Source: CAZYQW01 sp964649825 (GTDB taxonomy: Bacteria; Planctomycetota; B15-G4; JADJEK01). From it: DNA of 64,000 nt. Every line of letters begins with the position of its first letter. The first letter of the stretch is position 1. Shown piece after piece: positions 1-8,926 of this stretch. The notes below the pieces were generated by a model that was not told where the DNA came from, searched no databases, and saw nothing but the letters and a program-made list of their open reading frames with translations. The translations under genes were made by a program, and so were the position numbers. The stretch covers positions 1-64,000 of the forward strand of contig CAZYQW010000084.1 of NCBI GenBank assembly GCA_964649825.1, in the 5' to 3' direction.

Positions 1-1
1 C

Positions 2-382
2 GGCATCGCCACACCCGCCACCTTTGAACTGACCAACGCCGCGAGTTTTGCCGCCGTCATCAACGGGGCACCTCCCTCCAGTCTGGAAGGGACGCCGATC
101 GATCTCACCAGTGCCATCACAGGGAATACCGACTTCGGCCCCTTCACCTATCGCTGGGAGGTCATCCGGGACGAACTCAACCGGTTCCTTCAAGGGTGGG
201 CGGGCTATTTCGCCTACGACAGTGCCCACTCTGCCTTTCGTCGCCTGGACATCCATGTGACAGAGAGGGTGAAGAACCTCCTGCGAAAGCGCCACAAGCT
301 GCCACCCTCCACGGTGCGCTTCAGGTACGACGAGGTGCACCGCGAACTGGGAGTCCTGGAGCTATGCAGCTACCCACGCTGA
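2..382 (+). pseudogene. Group II intron maturase C-terminus fused to a surface-protein fragment (5' partial)
   Basis: An open frame enters from the left edge and stops at 380-382. Its second half is the C-terminal maturase (GIIM) region of a group II intron reverse transcriptase: it reads LNRFLQGWAGYFAYDSA, then a basic RKRHKLPPST stretch and a short tail. Group II domain V RNA follows 25 bases after the stop, as expected for an intron-encoded ORF. The first ~55 residues do not look like a reverse transcriptase. They read like one blade of an Ig/PKD-like repeat of a secreted protein (GTPIDLTSAITGNTDFGPF then TYRW). The switch falls near 165-170 and keeps the frame. No RT catalytic domain is present in the window. 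Either an RT remnant recombined into a repeat-protein gene, or two sequences were wrongly joined at a contig end. Confidence 0.6.
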
Positions 383-406
383 ATGCCCCGCGTGAAATCT
401 GTCCGG

Positions 407-535
<129 letters not shown>

Positions 536-622
536 CCACCGCGCCCGTCCTCGACTCTACGTGCGGCAAGACGGGCGGAGACGCGCTTGGCGCACTGAAT
601 CGTCCGGGCTGAGAGACGCGCC

Positions 623-656
623 GTGCCCCGCCCTCGCTCACGCAAGGCCGGGGCAC
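623..656 (-). terminator. Stem-loop after the lipoprotein gene
   Basis: GTGCCCCG at 623-630 pairs perfectly with CGGGGCAC at 649-656, extended inward by a CC/GG pair after one mismatch. It lies 14 bases past the stop codon of the minus-strand gene at 670-1170. There is no T-run, so it is only a candidate intrinsic terminator. Confidence 0.4.
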
Positions 657-669
657 GTTTGAAGCGCGG

Positions 670-1170
670 CTACTCGCCGAACGCCTGCTCCCAGAAGAAC
701 GGACCGCGGTCGTCCTCCCAGTACGGCGCCGGCCGGCTGCGCCATGGGTATTCGCAGGTGTCGTAGATGTTCATCGGCGGCAGACCCCGGCAATCGTCGT
801 CGCCGCAGGTGTCCGCGAGCAGATAGAACGGCGACACGACCAGGTCCAGCGCGTGGGCCAACGTGTAGGCACCGTGCTTCACCATGTGGCCGGGGATCGT
901 GAGCGGAGCCCAGGCGATCGCCGCCGCGGTGTCGGCGTACTCTTCCTGCCACGGAATCGGCTCATCCTCGCACTCCGGTTCCCACCGCTCCGCGTAACGC
1001 GACTGCGGGTACCAATCGAGCGCGTCATAGACGCCGTTGATCGGAATCGTCGCGGGCGAGGTCGCCACCACGACCAAGTCCTGATGGACGCGGTCCCATG
1101 AACCGTTCTGACAACCAAACATCGGGGCGGCGAGGAGGACCGCCAAGAGGCCGGCAACGCGACTCGTCAT
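670..1170 (-). CDS. Putative lipoprotein, uncharacterised
   Basis: A 166-residue protein with a lipoprotein-type signal: MTSRVAGLLAVLLAAPMFGC puts a cysteine at residue 20 after a hydrophobic stretch. The ATG at 1170 is preferred over the longer frame because the signal peptide begins there and GAGGG lies about 8 bases upstream. After the Cys comes a short hydrophobic segment (LVVVATSPATIPINGVYDAL), then an acidic, Trp/Tyr-rich body. A second hydrophobic helix-like stretch follows (AYTLAHALDLVVSPFYLLA), then a Cys pair region (TCGDDDCRG). I recognise no domain. The style resembles the lipoprotein at 16213-16755. The gene stands alone and is followed by a stem-loop. Confidence 0.7.
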   Translation of the reverse strand: MTSRVAGLLAVLLAAPMFGCQNGSWDRVHQDLVVVATSPATIPINGVYDALDWYPQSRYAERWEPECEDEPIPWQEEYADTAAAIAWAPLTIPGHMVKHGAYTLAHALDLVVSPFYLLADTCGDDDCRGLPPMNIYDTCEYPWRSRPAPYWEDDRGPFFWEQAFGE

Positions 1171-1619
1171 CACGTGAACCCTCTTCTCGTAGGAGACGTT
1201 CGACGCCGCCAGGGCGGGCACGGCGCCCGGACCGCGGCGAGATCTGTCGTGATCGAAGTCTGGACGACCGCGACGACCGACAGTCGCGCGAGTGCAACCC
1301 CGACTCGGGCCCGGGTTCCCTCCGCTCCGACTGTATCGAGCCGCGTCGCCGTCGGTCTTGAGGGAATCCTTCGGGTCGACGCGTCACCCCGAACGATTCA
1401 GGCCCGTCCCGCGCCTGGCGGGTGCTCGTCGCCGATCTCTGCGTCGTTCGTCGTCGAGAACCCAACCGGGTCGATGTCCTCCTCACGCCTTGATCTCGAC
1501 GACGATCACTCCGCCAGGGAAGCTCGCTCCAAACCTTGCAACCGGTCTGTCGGTCCAAGCATGGGGTTGTGCTCCCGCGCCGCTCCGTTTCTCGCGGGAC
1601 GGGCGTGAATCGTCCGGGG
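1171..1619. other. Intergenic stretch, no convincing gene
   Basis: About 450 bases between the lipoprotein start and the 3' end of the NHL gene. Short open frames here lack domain-like sequence. One minus-strand frame ending at 1483 finishes with FPGGVIVVEIKA, which could be the last residues of a lost secreted protein, but it cannot be traced upstream. The upstream region of the lipoprotein gene, and so its promoter, should lie here. Confidence 0.4.
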
Positions 1620-2600
1620 TCACTTCCTCACTCGCTCGAGCTTCGAGATCCTCCCGCGGAAGTTCCAATCCATCACGTACAGGTTCCCGTCCCGGTCCCA
1701 CGCGGCCGAGTGCGGCGACAGGAACTCGCCGTCCTTCCAGTGCTCGCGGTCGACGTCGTTCCGCGCCCGCCGCGCGGGGTCCGGCTGATCCCCGAGATGC
1801 GCCACGAGCTCGTTCTTCGGACCGAGGATCGTTACGCGACCCGCGAGGTCGGGGACGACCAGGAAGTCGCCCTGCTGGAACACCTTGCACGGTCGGCGCA
1901 GGTGCTCGGACGCGAACACCTCGAGGTGGTTTCCCTCCAGGTCGAAGCTCTGCAGCCGGCCGTTCTCGCGGTCGGCGATGACGAGGATCGCACTCTCGTG
2001 GCGCTGGTCGACGCAGAGTCCGTGCGGCGTACGGAACTTGCCCGGCTCGTTTCCCGGGCCGCCGAACGTCGCGACGCGCGTCCCGTCGGCCTTGAAGCGG
2101 TGGACGTAGCCGAGGCCGTAGCCGTCCGCGACGTACAGATCGCCGTTCGGTGCCGCCGCGATGCCGGTCGGCCGGAACTGATCCTCGCGGTCGTAGACGC
2201 CCGAGTCCATCGGCGGGAGGATGCGCATCAGCACTTGGCCATCGAGCGTCATCTTGACGACTTGATGCAGTTCCAGGTGGCTGATGAAGAGGACCTCGCG
2301 ATCGCCGTCCTTCGCGATCGTCATGCCGTGGAGGCCGCGTTCGAACTCCTCGCCGAACGACGCGGCCGGCGAGCCGTCCGGGTGAACCGCGATGATCGCG
2401 CGCTTCGTGTCGGTGTTGAAGAAGATCCGACCCGCCCCGTCGACGACGACGTCGCCGTGCGTGTTCCCGAGCTCGCCTTCGATCTTCAACCAATTGGAGA
2501 CCCAACGATAGGTATGCTCGCCGGCCCCGAGGAGAACCTCCGGAGCGGCGGTCTCTGCCGACGTGAGAACCGACAACAGGACGAGGAGAGGGAACGACAT
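1620..2600 (-). CDS. Secreted NHL-repeat beta-propeller protein
   Basis: 326 residues. The start at 2600 gives a clean signal peptide (MSFPLLVLLSVLTSAETA) with GAGG about 6 bases upstream; the longer reading frame upstream of it is a shadow. The mature part consists of NHL-type blades with the usual pattern of a glycine/aspartate turn, a hydrophobic strand and phrases such as PTGIAAAPNGDLYVADGYG, TPHGLCVDQ, ILVIADRENGRLQSFDLEG and SPHSAAWDRDGNLYVMDWN. About six blades can be counted, so a complete propeller is likely. Propellers of this kind act as extracytoplasmic scaffolds, and some bind ligands or are linked to peptidylglycine-type lyases; no catalytic residues stand out. It is divergent from the kinase gene at 2676, so the two share a short promoter region. 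Confidence 0.8.
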   Translation of the reverse strand: MSFPLLVLLSVLTSAETAAPEVLLGAGEHTYRWVSNWLKIEGELGNTHGDVVVDGAGRIFFNTDTKRAIIAVHPDGSPAASFGEEFERGLHGMTIAKDGDREVLFISHLELHQVVKMTLDGQVLMRILPPMDSGVYDREDQFRPTGIAAAPNGDLYVADGYGLGYVHRFKADGTRVATFGGPGNEPGKFRTPHGLCVDQRHESAILVIADRENGRLQSFDLEGNHLEVFASEHLRRPCKVFQQGDFLVVPDLAGRVTILGPKNELVAHLGDQPDPARRARNDVDREHWKDGEFLSPHSAAWDRDGNLYVMDWNFRGRISKLERVRK

Positions 2601-2675
2601 GGCATCCTCGAGATCGCTTGTGGGACGCCGGATCATAGTCGAACGATCGCCGGATCGAGGCGGCGGGAGCCGGTC

Positions 2676-3644
2676 ATGAGAGATCCGCGCGTCGTGATCG
2701 GCGTCGACGGCGGCGGGACGCGGACGCGCGTGGCGGTCGTGACCGAGTCGTTCGAGTGCCTCGGGATCGGCGAATCCGGGTCCGGAAACTTCCACGACGT
2801 CGGCGCCGACGTCGTCGGCGAGCACGTCGCCGAGGCCCTCGCGCGCGCCTGGCACGCGGCGCGGCGCGAGCCGATCGCGCCGTCCGCCGCGTTCCTCGGC
2901 ATGGCGAGCGTCGCGACGGAGGCGGCGCGCGGGTTCATACGCGCCGTCGCCGCGCGGACGGGCCTCGGTCCCGAGAGCCGGGTCGGCGTGGATCAGGACC
3001 TGCGCATCGCGCTGGCCGGGGGGCTCGCCGGAGCGCCGGGAATCGTGTTGATCGCGGGCACCGGCTCGTCCTGCTACGGCCGGACCGCGGAAGGGCGATG
3101 CTGGCAGGCCGGCGGGTTCGGCAGCTTCCTCGACGACGGCGGGAGCGCGTTCGATCTCGGACGCCGCGCGATGATCGCCGCCGTCCGTGCGTACGACGGC
3201 CGCGGGCATCCGACGCGCCTGCTGGACGACGTGATGAACACGTTGCGCCTCGACGACCTTCGCGAACTGCTCCCGCTCGTCGACGCGGACGGGATGTCGC
3301 GCGCCGCGATCGCCGCCCTCGCACCGCTCGTGACCCGCGCGGCGGAGAACGGCGACGCGGTCGCGGCGGCGATCATCGACCGCGGCGTCGACGAGATCGC
3401 GCTCGCGGTGGAAACGGTCGCGCGGAAGCTCGAGGAGGCGACGCCGACGGTGACCCCGTCGGGCGGCCTCGCCCACTCGGGCCCGGCCTACCGCGAGCGG
3501 CTCGACCGCGCGATCCGCGCCCGCTGCCCGGGGTCGATGATCGTCGACCCGATCCTCCCGCCGGTGCTCGGCGCGGCGCTCCTCGCGCTCGAGTCGATCG
3601 GAGCCGCCGCTTCGCCGGCCGCGATCGATCGGCTCCGGGGGTAG
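2676..3644 (+). CDS. BadF/BadG/BcrA/BcrD-type ATPase, N-acetylglucosamine-kinase-like
   Basis: 322 residues from the ATG at 2676 (GGGAG 9 bases upstream). It belongs to the ASKHA fold. The phosphate-1 motif VIGVDGGGTRTRVAVV is at residues ~7-22, the central GTGSSCYGR at ~130, the GGFGSFLDDGGSAFDLG segment follows, and a C-terminal TPSGGLAHSGPAYRERL contains the adenosine-side glycines. This layout and length fit bacterial homologues of GlcNAc/glucosamine kinase, which phosphorylate an amino sugar at O6 in cell-wall or chitin recycling. It lacks the iron-sulfur cysteines typical of 2-hydroxyacyl-CoA dehydratase activators. The exact sugar cannot be read from sequence. The gene is 75 bases upstream of the methyltransferase at 3718, and the two may be co-transcribed. 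Confidence 0.82.
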   Translation: MRDPRVVIGVDGGGTRTRVAVVTESFECLGIGESGSGNFHDVGADVVGEHVAEALARAWHAARREPIAPSAAFLGMASVATEAARGFIRAVAARTGLGPESRVGVDQDLRIALAGGLAGAPGIVLIAGTGSSCYGRTAEGRCWQAGGFGSFLDDGGSAFDLGRRAMIAAVRAYDGRGHPTRLLDDVMNTLRLDDLRELLPLVDADGMSRAAIAALAPLVTRAAENGDAVAAAIIDRGVDEIALAVETVARKLEEATPTVTPSGGLAHSGPAYRERLDRAIRARCPGSMIVDPILPPVLGAALLALESIGAAASPAAIDRLRG

Positions 3645-3717
3645 AGGGAACTGATCGTCGCCCGGGCTCTAACATGATGCCGTCCGCGTCGATGGTCCGC
3701 TGAAGAGTCCCACTTCC

Positions 3718-4893
3718 GTGTCGTTCGATCCCCACGATGTGCATGCTTGGCGACGGCTCCTCGAGGACGAGCAACGTTCGCTCGTCGAGGCCGCGGCAGC
3801 GTCGGATCCATCGGACGCGAACGCCATTTCGCGCCTGCGTTCGCGGTTCGGCGGCGCGCTCGTGCCGTACGCGATCGAGCTCGCGAAGGCGCGGGTCGCG
3901 GCGCGCGGGCGGCTCGAGCGGCCCGAGTCGATCGTGGCCGACCTCGCCGGCGTCGAGCAGGCGACGTCCGCGGCGACGGCCGCTCACAAGGCCGCGCGGT
4001 TCCGCGCGGTGGGGGCCACGGCGGTCGTCGACCTCTGCTGCGGCGTCGGCGGCGACGCCGTCCACCTCGCGCGGGTGGCCGAGGTACGCGCGTTCGACGA
4101 CTCGCCGGCGCGGGCGTGGATGTGCGAGCGAAACGCGACCGCGACGGTCGTCGTCGCCGACGTCACGAGGATTCGCATTCCCGACGCGACGTTCCATCTC
4201 GATCCGGCCCGCCGCGACGAGGGTCCGCGGCGACGCCGGCCGACCTTCGCGGAGTACCGCCCCGGTCCCGAGTTCCTCGCGTCGCTGCTGCGCTCGCATC
4301 CCGACGGCGCGGTGAAGCTCGGGCCGGGCATCGACGTCCGGGCGATCCCGGGGCTCGATCGTCACGAGCTCGAGTTCGTCTCCGAGCGCGGCCGTTTGAA
4401 GAGCGCGATCCTGTGGTGCGGAATCCTGGCGGAGGGGCCTGGCGAGGCGACGGCGACGCTTCTGCCCGGGGGCGAGCGCGTGCGAGGGCGACCACGGCGG
4501 CCGGAGATCGCCGAGTCCGCGGCCGAGTGGCGTTACCTGTACGTGCCGGACCCGAGCCTCGAGCGTGCCGGGCTGGTCGGCGCGGTCGCCGATCCGCACG
4601 ACCTGCGGGAAGCCCACCCCGGCCTCGGCCTTCTCGTCGGCGACGAGGCGATCGACGACCCGTGGCTCGTGCGCTTCCGCGTCGAGACGCTCGTTCCCTG
4701 GCGCGAGCGCGACGTCCGCCGGTGGCTGGCTCGCCACGACGCGGGCGTCGTCGAGGTGAAGACCCGGGACGGCGTCGTCGATGCGAACGACGTCGCGCGG
4801 CGGCTGTCGGGTACGGGAGGCGAGCGGTTCACCGTCTTCGTCCTGCGGCTCGGGAAGCGGAAGGTCGCGGTCGTGGGGCGACGCGGCGGCTGA
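3718..4893 (+). CDS. Class I SAM-dependent methyltransferase with THUMP-like C-terminus
   Basis: 391 residues, starting at a GTG. The N-terminal ~90 residues are helical and charged. The Rossmann motif I follows (VVDLCCGVGGDAVHLA, ~residues 102-117), then the acidic strand end VRAFDDS and a motif IV-like FHLDPARRDEG. DPARR in place of DPPY is typical of the family that ends in a THUMP-like domain (last ~75 residues, LVPWRERDVRRWL... to the C-terminus). Relatives are thought to act on RNA or other nucleic acid, but the substrate is unknown. The gene meets the histidine kinase gene tail to tail with only 24 bases between them and no visible terminator. Confidence 0.8.
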   Translation: MSFDPHDVHAWRRLLEDEQRSLVEAAAASDPSDANAISRLRSRFGGALVPYAIELAKARVAARGRLERPESIVADLAGVEQATSAATAAHKAARFRAVGATAVVDLCCGVGGDAVHLARVAEVRAFDDSPARAWMCERNATATVVVADVTRIRIPDATFHLDPARRDEGPRRRRPTFAEYRPGPEFLASLLRSHPDGAVKLGPGIDVRAIPGLDRHELEFVSERGRLKSAILWCGILAEGPGEATATLLPGGERVRGRPRRPEIAESAAEWRYLYVPDPSLERAGLVGAVADPHDLREAHPGLGLLVGDEAIDDPWLVRFRVETLVPWRERDVRRWLARHDAGVVEVKTRDGVVDANDVARRLSGTGGERFTVFVLRLGKRKVAVVGRRGG

Positions 4894-4917
4894 ACGCGGC
4901 GTGGCCCTCCTACGGCG

Positions 4918-7557
4918 TCACACGATGGTTCGCGCGAACGAGTCGCGGATGGCGTTCGCGAGCTCGCCGCGGCGGAACGGCTTCGTGAGGAGGCGGCTGC
5001 CGTCGTGCAGCAGCGTGTTCCCTCGGATCACCTCCTCGGTGTATCCGGACATGAACAGCACGCGGAGACCCGGGCTCACGCGGCGGGCCTCGGCCGCGAG
5101 CTCGAAGCCGTTCATGCCGTCCGGAAGGACGATGTCCGTGAGTACGAGGTCGGGACGCGGATCCTCCTGGAGGCGCATCAACCCGTCGCGTGCGCTCTCG
5201 GTCCCGATCGCTTCGTAGCCGAGCTCGGTCAGCGTACGTTCGAGCATCTCGCGCACGGACGTGTCGTCCTCCACGATCAGGATCCGCTCGCCTCGTCCGC
5301 GCGGCCGGCCGGCCGGATGCGCGACGCGGCTCGGCGTGGGCGAGTCGCTCGAGGCCGGCGGAAGGTACAGCTCGACCGTCGTGCCGCGACCGAGATGGGA
5401 GGCGATCTCGATGTGCCCGCCGGACTGCTTGATGAACCCATAGACCATGCTCAGTCCGAGGCCGCTCCCCCGGCCGACGTCCTTGGTGGTGAAGAACGGC
5501 TCGAACACACGGTCGAGGACGTCGCGCGACATCCCTTCGCCGTCGTCGGTGACGCGGATCAGGACACAGTCGCCGAGGGGTGCGGCGCCCCGTTCGCCGT
5601 CCGTGCGATCGAGGGTCGCGTTCGACGTCGCGATGACCACGTGCCCGCCCGCCGGCATCGCGTCGCGCGCGTTGACCGCGAGGTTCAGCAGCGCGGTCTC
5701 GAGCTGGGTGGCGTCGACGAGGATCGGCCGCACGTCCGGCGACAGCTCGGTGCGGACGTCGATCGTCTCCCCGAGCGAACGCTGCAGCAACGTCGTCATG
5801 CGGGACACGAGCTGGTTCACGTTCGTGACCTCGGGGCGCAGAGGTTGTCGCCTCGAGAATGCGAGCAGCCGTTGCGTCAGCTCGGCCCCTCGCCGTGCGG
5901 CGAGGTTCGCGTCGCGAAGGAGCTCCAGCGACCCGATGTCCTCGAGGTGAGGCTCGAGAAGGTCGAGGTTCCCCATCACCACCGTGAGCAGGTTGTTGAA
6001 GTCATGCGCGATCCCGCCTGTGAGCCGTCCGGTCGCCTCCATGCGTTGGGCCTGACGCAGCTCCTCCTGCTGCCTCCGCTCGGCGGTGATGTCGGTCAAC
6101 ACGACGAACGTGCCGCCGTCGGGGAGGCGATGCTCGACGATGCGCACCCACATCTCGGCTCTGCGTTGGATCTCGAGCGGCTCGGTCGGGGTCCTGTGCT
6201 GCGCGAACCGCCAGCGGAGCCACTTCTCCTCCTGACCCTCGGCCTCCGCGATCAGGCGCAGCGAGATCTGCTCATGCATGAGCTCGTGGAACGTGCGTCC
6301 GACGATGTCCTTTGCCGGTCCCAGTGAGTCGCGGAAGTGGCGGTTGAAGAAGACCAGGCGGTCATCGGCGTCGAAGAGCGCGATGCCCTGCGAGATCTTG
6401 TCGACCGCGTCGAGGAGGAGCTGCTCGGCACGCTGCCGCTCACGGACTTCGTCCTCGAGCTGGCTGCGCGTCGATTCGAGCTGCGACGTGCGGTACTCCA
6501 CGAGCTGGGTGACCTCGCCCTCACGGGACATCAGCGCACGGATGTACGCGGCGAGCAGCAGGCTGAGTCCGAGCCCGAGGCCGAGGATGGCGTACGGCAG
6601 CACGGCGAGCGAATTGGGGTCGTCGACGTCGACGAACGCGAGCGTCCAAGTCCGATCGCCGAGGGTCAGCGGTTCGGCGCGCACTGCGCTCGAGACGATC
6701 TGGCCGGCGTCGTACGACCGCGCCGAGTCAGAGGCGTCGAGCCCCCTCGAAGTGAATCGCACCCGGCTGACGCCGTCGTCCTGGGGTTCGATGAGGTACA
6801 CATCGAGGCCGCGCGGCGACGTGCGGTCGATCACCCGTTCGATGATCGAGTCGACGCACATGTCGGCCACGACCAGGCCTTCGAACGCGCCTTGCCGCCA
6901 TTCGACGTTGTCGTGTGCGACGTGGCCGCGGTAGATCGGGGAGAAGACGAGGAATCGGCAGCCGGGGGCGCAGCCGACGCCGCCGAACCGATCGGCGACC
7001 GCCGCCGCGCGGACGGAGCCCGTGTCGCGAGCGTCGAGGATCGCGCGGCGCCACTCGGGAACCGAGCCGAGGTCGAGGCCTTCGAACGAGGCGCTCTGGG
7101 ACAGCGGAGATCCGAACAGGACCGGGAAGTAGTCGTCGCGGACGGCGGCCGGACTCTCGCGGCTCCGCCCGTCGAGATCGTAGAGGTCGAACGACTCGCC
7201 GCGTTCGGCGCGCGTCTCGGCGACGAATCGCTTGCGTTCTTCGCCGGGGACTCTCGGGCACCACGCGTATGCGTTGGCGCCGGTCTCGAACCGCCGCAGG
7301 TTGATCGAGAACGCCTCGAATTCCTCGCGCGTGACGTACTCGGTCGCCGCGTAGAGCCCCTGGAAGACGGAGACGCCGACGAGCACGCCATCGACGAGAT
7401 CACGGACCCTGGACGCCGTGGCGAGCGCGACCCGTTCGCATTCGAAGCGCCAGTACGACTGCTGTCGCTGGTGCGTGACGAAGAATGCGATGGACGAGAG
7501 GACGACTCCGAGCAGAAGCACCAGGATCGGAGGCAGGTTCCGGCGGGTTCGCTCCAT
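4918..7557 (-). CDS. Hybrid sensor histidine kinase (CHASE-PAS-HisKA-HATPase-REC)
   Basis: 879 residues from the ATG at 7557; an upstream TTG at 7575 would add six residues. Order: a membrane helix (~8-28); a periplasmic CHASE-like sensor (~55-260, containing GVSVFQGLYAATEYVTREEF); a second membrane helix (~310-330); a coiled coil; a PAS domain (ISQGIALFDADDRLVFFN); the HisKA H-box GGIAHDFNNLL with His518; and a HATPase with NLAVNARDAM, DDGEGM, FEPFFTTK and GRGSGLGLS. A receiver domain closes the protein, with ILIVEDD, phospho-acceptor Asp808 in LTDIVLPDG, and TKPF. All catalytic residues are present. It should autophosphorylate and pass phosphate to its own receiver. No separate response regulator is next to it, so output is unknown. 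It is downstream of nothing obvious and starts 83-101 bases from the sulfotransferase gene's 3' end. Confidence 0.92.
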   Translation of the reverse strand: MERTRRNLPPILVLLLGVVLSSIAFFVTHQRQQSYWRFECERVALATASRVRDLVDGVLVGVSVFQGLYAATEYVTREEFEAFSINLRRFETGANAYAWCPRVPGEERKRFVAETRAERGESFDLYDLDGRSRESPAAVRDDYFPVLFGSPLSQSASFEGLDLGSVPEWRRAILDARDTGSVRAAAVADRFGGVGCAPGCRFLVFSPIYRGHVAHDNVEWRQGAFEGLVVADMCVDSIIERVIDRTSPRGLDVYLIEPQDDGVSRVRFTSRGLDASDSARSYDAGQIVSSAVRAEPLTLGDRTWTLAFVDVDDPNSLAVLPYAILGLGLGLSLLLAAYIRALMSREGEVTQLVEYRTSQLESTRSQLEDEVRERQRAEQLLLDAVDKISQGIALFDADDRLVFFNRHFRDSLGPAKDIVGRTFHELMHEQISLRLIAEAEGQEEKWLRWRFAQHRTPTEPLEIQRRAEMWVRIVEHRLPDGGTFVVLTDITAERRQQEELRQAQRMEATGRLTGGIAHDFNNLLTVVMGNLDLLEPHLEDIGSLELLRDANLAARRGAELTQRLLAFSRRQPLRPEVTNVNQLVSRMTTLLQRSLGETIDVRTELSPDVRPILVDATQLETALLNLAVNARDAMPAGGHVVIATSNATLDRTDGERGAAPLGDCVLIRVTDDGEGMSRDVLDRVFEPFFTTKDVGRGSGLGLSMVYGFIKQSGGHIEIASHLGRGTTVELYLPPASSDSPTPSRVAHPAGRPRGRGERILIVEDDTSVREMLERTLTELGYEAIGTESARDGLMRLQEDPRPDLVLTDIVLPDGMNGFELAAEARRVSPGLRVLFMSGYTEEVIRGNTLLHDGSRLLTKPFRRGELANAIRDSFARTIV

Positions 7558-7657
7558 GACCAAACGGACTACCAATCGCGTACGAGTTGGCCGCTCAGTC
7601 TACAGGTTCCCGCCGGCGCGCCCCCGCGAGGGCGAGCACTTCTTCCGGTCCGCGCGA

Positions 7658-8338
7658 TCAGAACGCGAAGTCGAACCGCGCGAGGACGTCCTGATACGCG
7701 TACTCGATGATTCGCCTCGAACGAGGAGAGTAGTAGGAGCGGTAGTCCCGCTTTTTGCCCGGCGTCGCGTGATAGCGAGGGATCCGCACCTGCGTCGAGA
7801 CGCCGGCCTCACGCAAGACGCGCTGGAACTCGTCGTCGAGCCGTTCATAGCGCATCACGGCATCGACGCCTGCCGAGAACCGGAGGATCCCGTTTCGCCG
7901 ACCGAGACCGCGCATCCGATCGAGACGCCCGACCGCGTAGTGCCTCGCGATCCAGTCGTCGAAGTCGTGGTCGCGGCAGTACTCCACGTCCTCGACGACG
8001 TCCTCGAGGCCCTCGAACCGCTTGGCGACCTGGACGCGTCGTTGGAACCGGTACTTCCGCTTGACGAACTTCGAGACCAGGTAGTCGAACGGGTTTCGCA
8101 CCGTCGTGAATTTGAAGAGCTGGCCGGCATCCTCGCGCGAAAGGACGCGGTGCTTCAAGAGCTCGCCCAGCGCGCAGTGCTTGCGTCGCACGAGCAGCTT
8201 GCCGTTCTCGTTCACGACGGGTTCCGGCGGGAACCAGTCGCCGCCCAGGTGATCGCGCAGCGCCTTCGACGTGGCCGAGCAGCCGGTGAGCGGGGTCATG
8301 ATGAAGAGGAGCTGGTGCTCGCGGCAGATCGTCGCCAT
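7658..8338 (-). CDS. Sulfotransferase family protein
   Basis: 226 residues. The start at 8338 lies two bases after the stop of the DUF3052 gene upstream, indicating a two-gene operon with coupled translation. The N-terminal strand-loop-helix FIMTPLTGCSATSKAL is the 5'-phosphosulfate-binding loop of PAPS-dependent sulfotransferases, and FTTVRNPFDYLVSKFVKR is the 3'-phosphate-binding motif with its Arg and Ser. It resembles the short bacterial carbohydrate sulfotransferase type; the size is normal. The acceptor is unknown. A tail of basic and aromatic residues (GKKRDYRSYYSPRSRRIIEY) resembles the C-terminal segment seen in heparan/chondroitin-type sulfotransferases. Confidence 0.8.
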   Translation of the reverse strand: MATICREHQLLFIMTPLTGCSATSKALRDHLGGDWFPPEPVVNENGKLLVRRKHCALGELLKHRVLSREDAGQLFKFTTVRNPFDYLVSKFVKRKYRFQRRVQVAKRFEGLEDVVEDVEYCRDHDFDDWIARHYAVGRLDRMRGLGRRNGILRFSAGVDAVMRYERLDDEFQRVLREAGVSTQVRIPRYHATPGKKRDYRSYYSPRSRRIIEYAYQDVLARFDFAF

Positions 8339-8340
8339 CG

Positions 8341-8829
8341 CTACGCCTTCCTGCGGCGCATCAACCGCAGGCCCGACCAGGTCGCATCGATCGCGCAGAC
8401 CTTCACGTCGACGAGGCCAAGGGGCAGAGCGACGTCGCGCACGACGTCCTCGGTGACGTCCGTGTCGACCTTCGAGGCCTTCTTCGGCCAGGCGACCCAG
8501 ATACATCCCTTCGGGGCGAGCCGATCGATCCATCGCGGGAGCTTCGCCTCGAGCTCGGATCGGAGCTTGGTGAAGAAGACGATCGTCGCGAACGTGCCGC
8601 TGGCTCGCCGCGTCAGCTCGACCCCCTCGGGCAACGGGGTGAGGATCGTGGCGAAGTCGTCCGGCGCGTTCGCGAGGAGCACGCGTTGCTCGGCGGCGAT
8701 GCCGAGCTTCTTCGGCAGAGGGGTTCCGGAGTACCCGAGCGCGAATCCGGGGACCCGCGCCGCGCGGACGCGCTGCTCGGCTTCGGCCTCGTTCCGATGG
8801 ATGAGGAAGACGGAGCGTCGGCGGGGCAT
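8341..8829 (-). CDS. DUF3052 family protein
   Basis: 162 residues. The ATG at 8829 has an excellent ribosome site (GGAGGG, 7 bases upstream). From residue ~32 the sequence matches the DUF3052 pattern: LGYSGTPLPKKLGI, then VLLANAPDDF, a central FATIVFFTKLRSEL, and GCIWVAWPKKASKV near the C-terminus. The family is common in actinobacteria and planctomycetes and has no established function. The first ~25 residues are basic and may be disordered. It forms an operon with the sulfotransferase, and is divergent from the ECF sigma gene with 97 bases between the starts. Confidence 0.85.
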   Translation of the reverse strand: MPRRRSVFLIHRNEAEAEQRVRAARVPGFALGYSGTPLPKKLGIAAEQRVLLANAPDDFATILTPLPEGVELTRRASGTFATIVFFTKLRSELEAKLPRWIDRLAPKGCIWVAWPKKASKVDTDVTEDVVRDVALPLGLVDVKVCAIDATWSGLRLMRRRKA

Positions 8830-8926
8830 GCGGCCCTCCGGCGGAGTGGCAAACGGACCCCGATCGTACTGTCGAGTTCCGCCGGTCCAGAGCGGCAATC
8901 CCGTGACGTGGTACGCTTCTGCGGCC

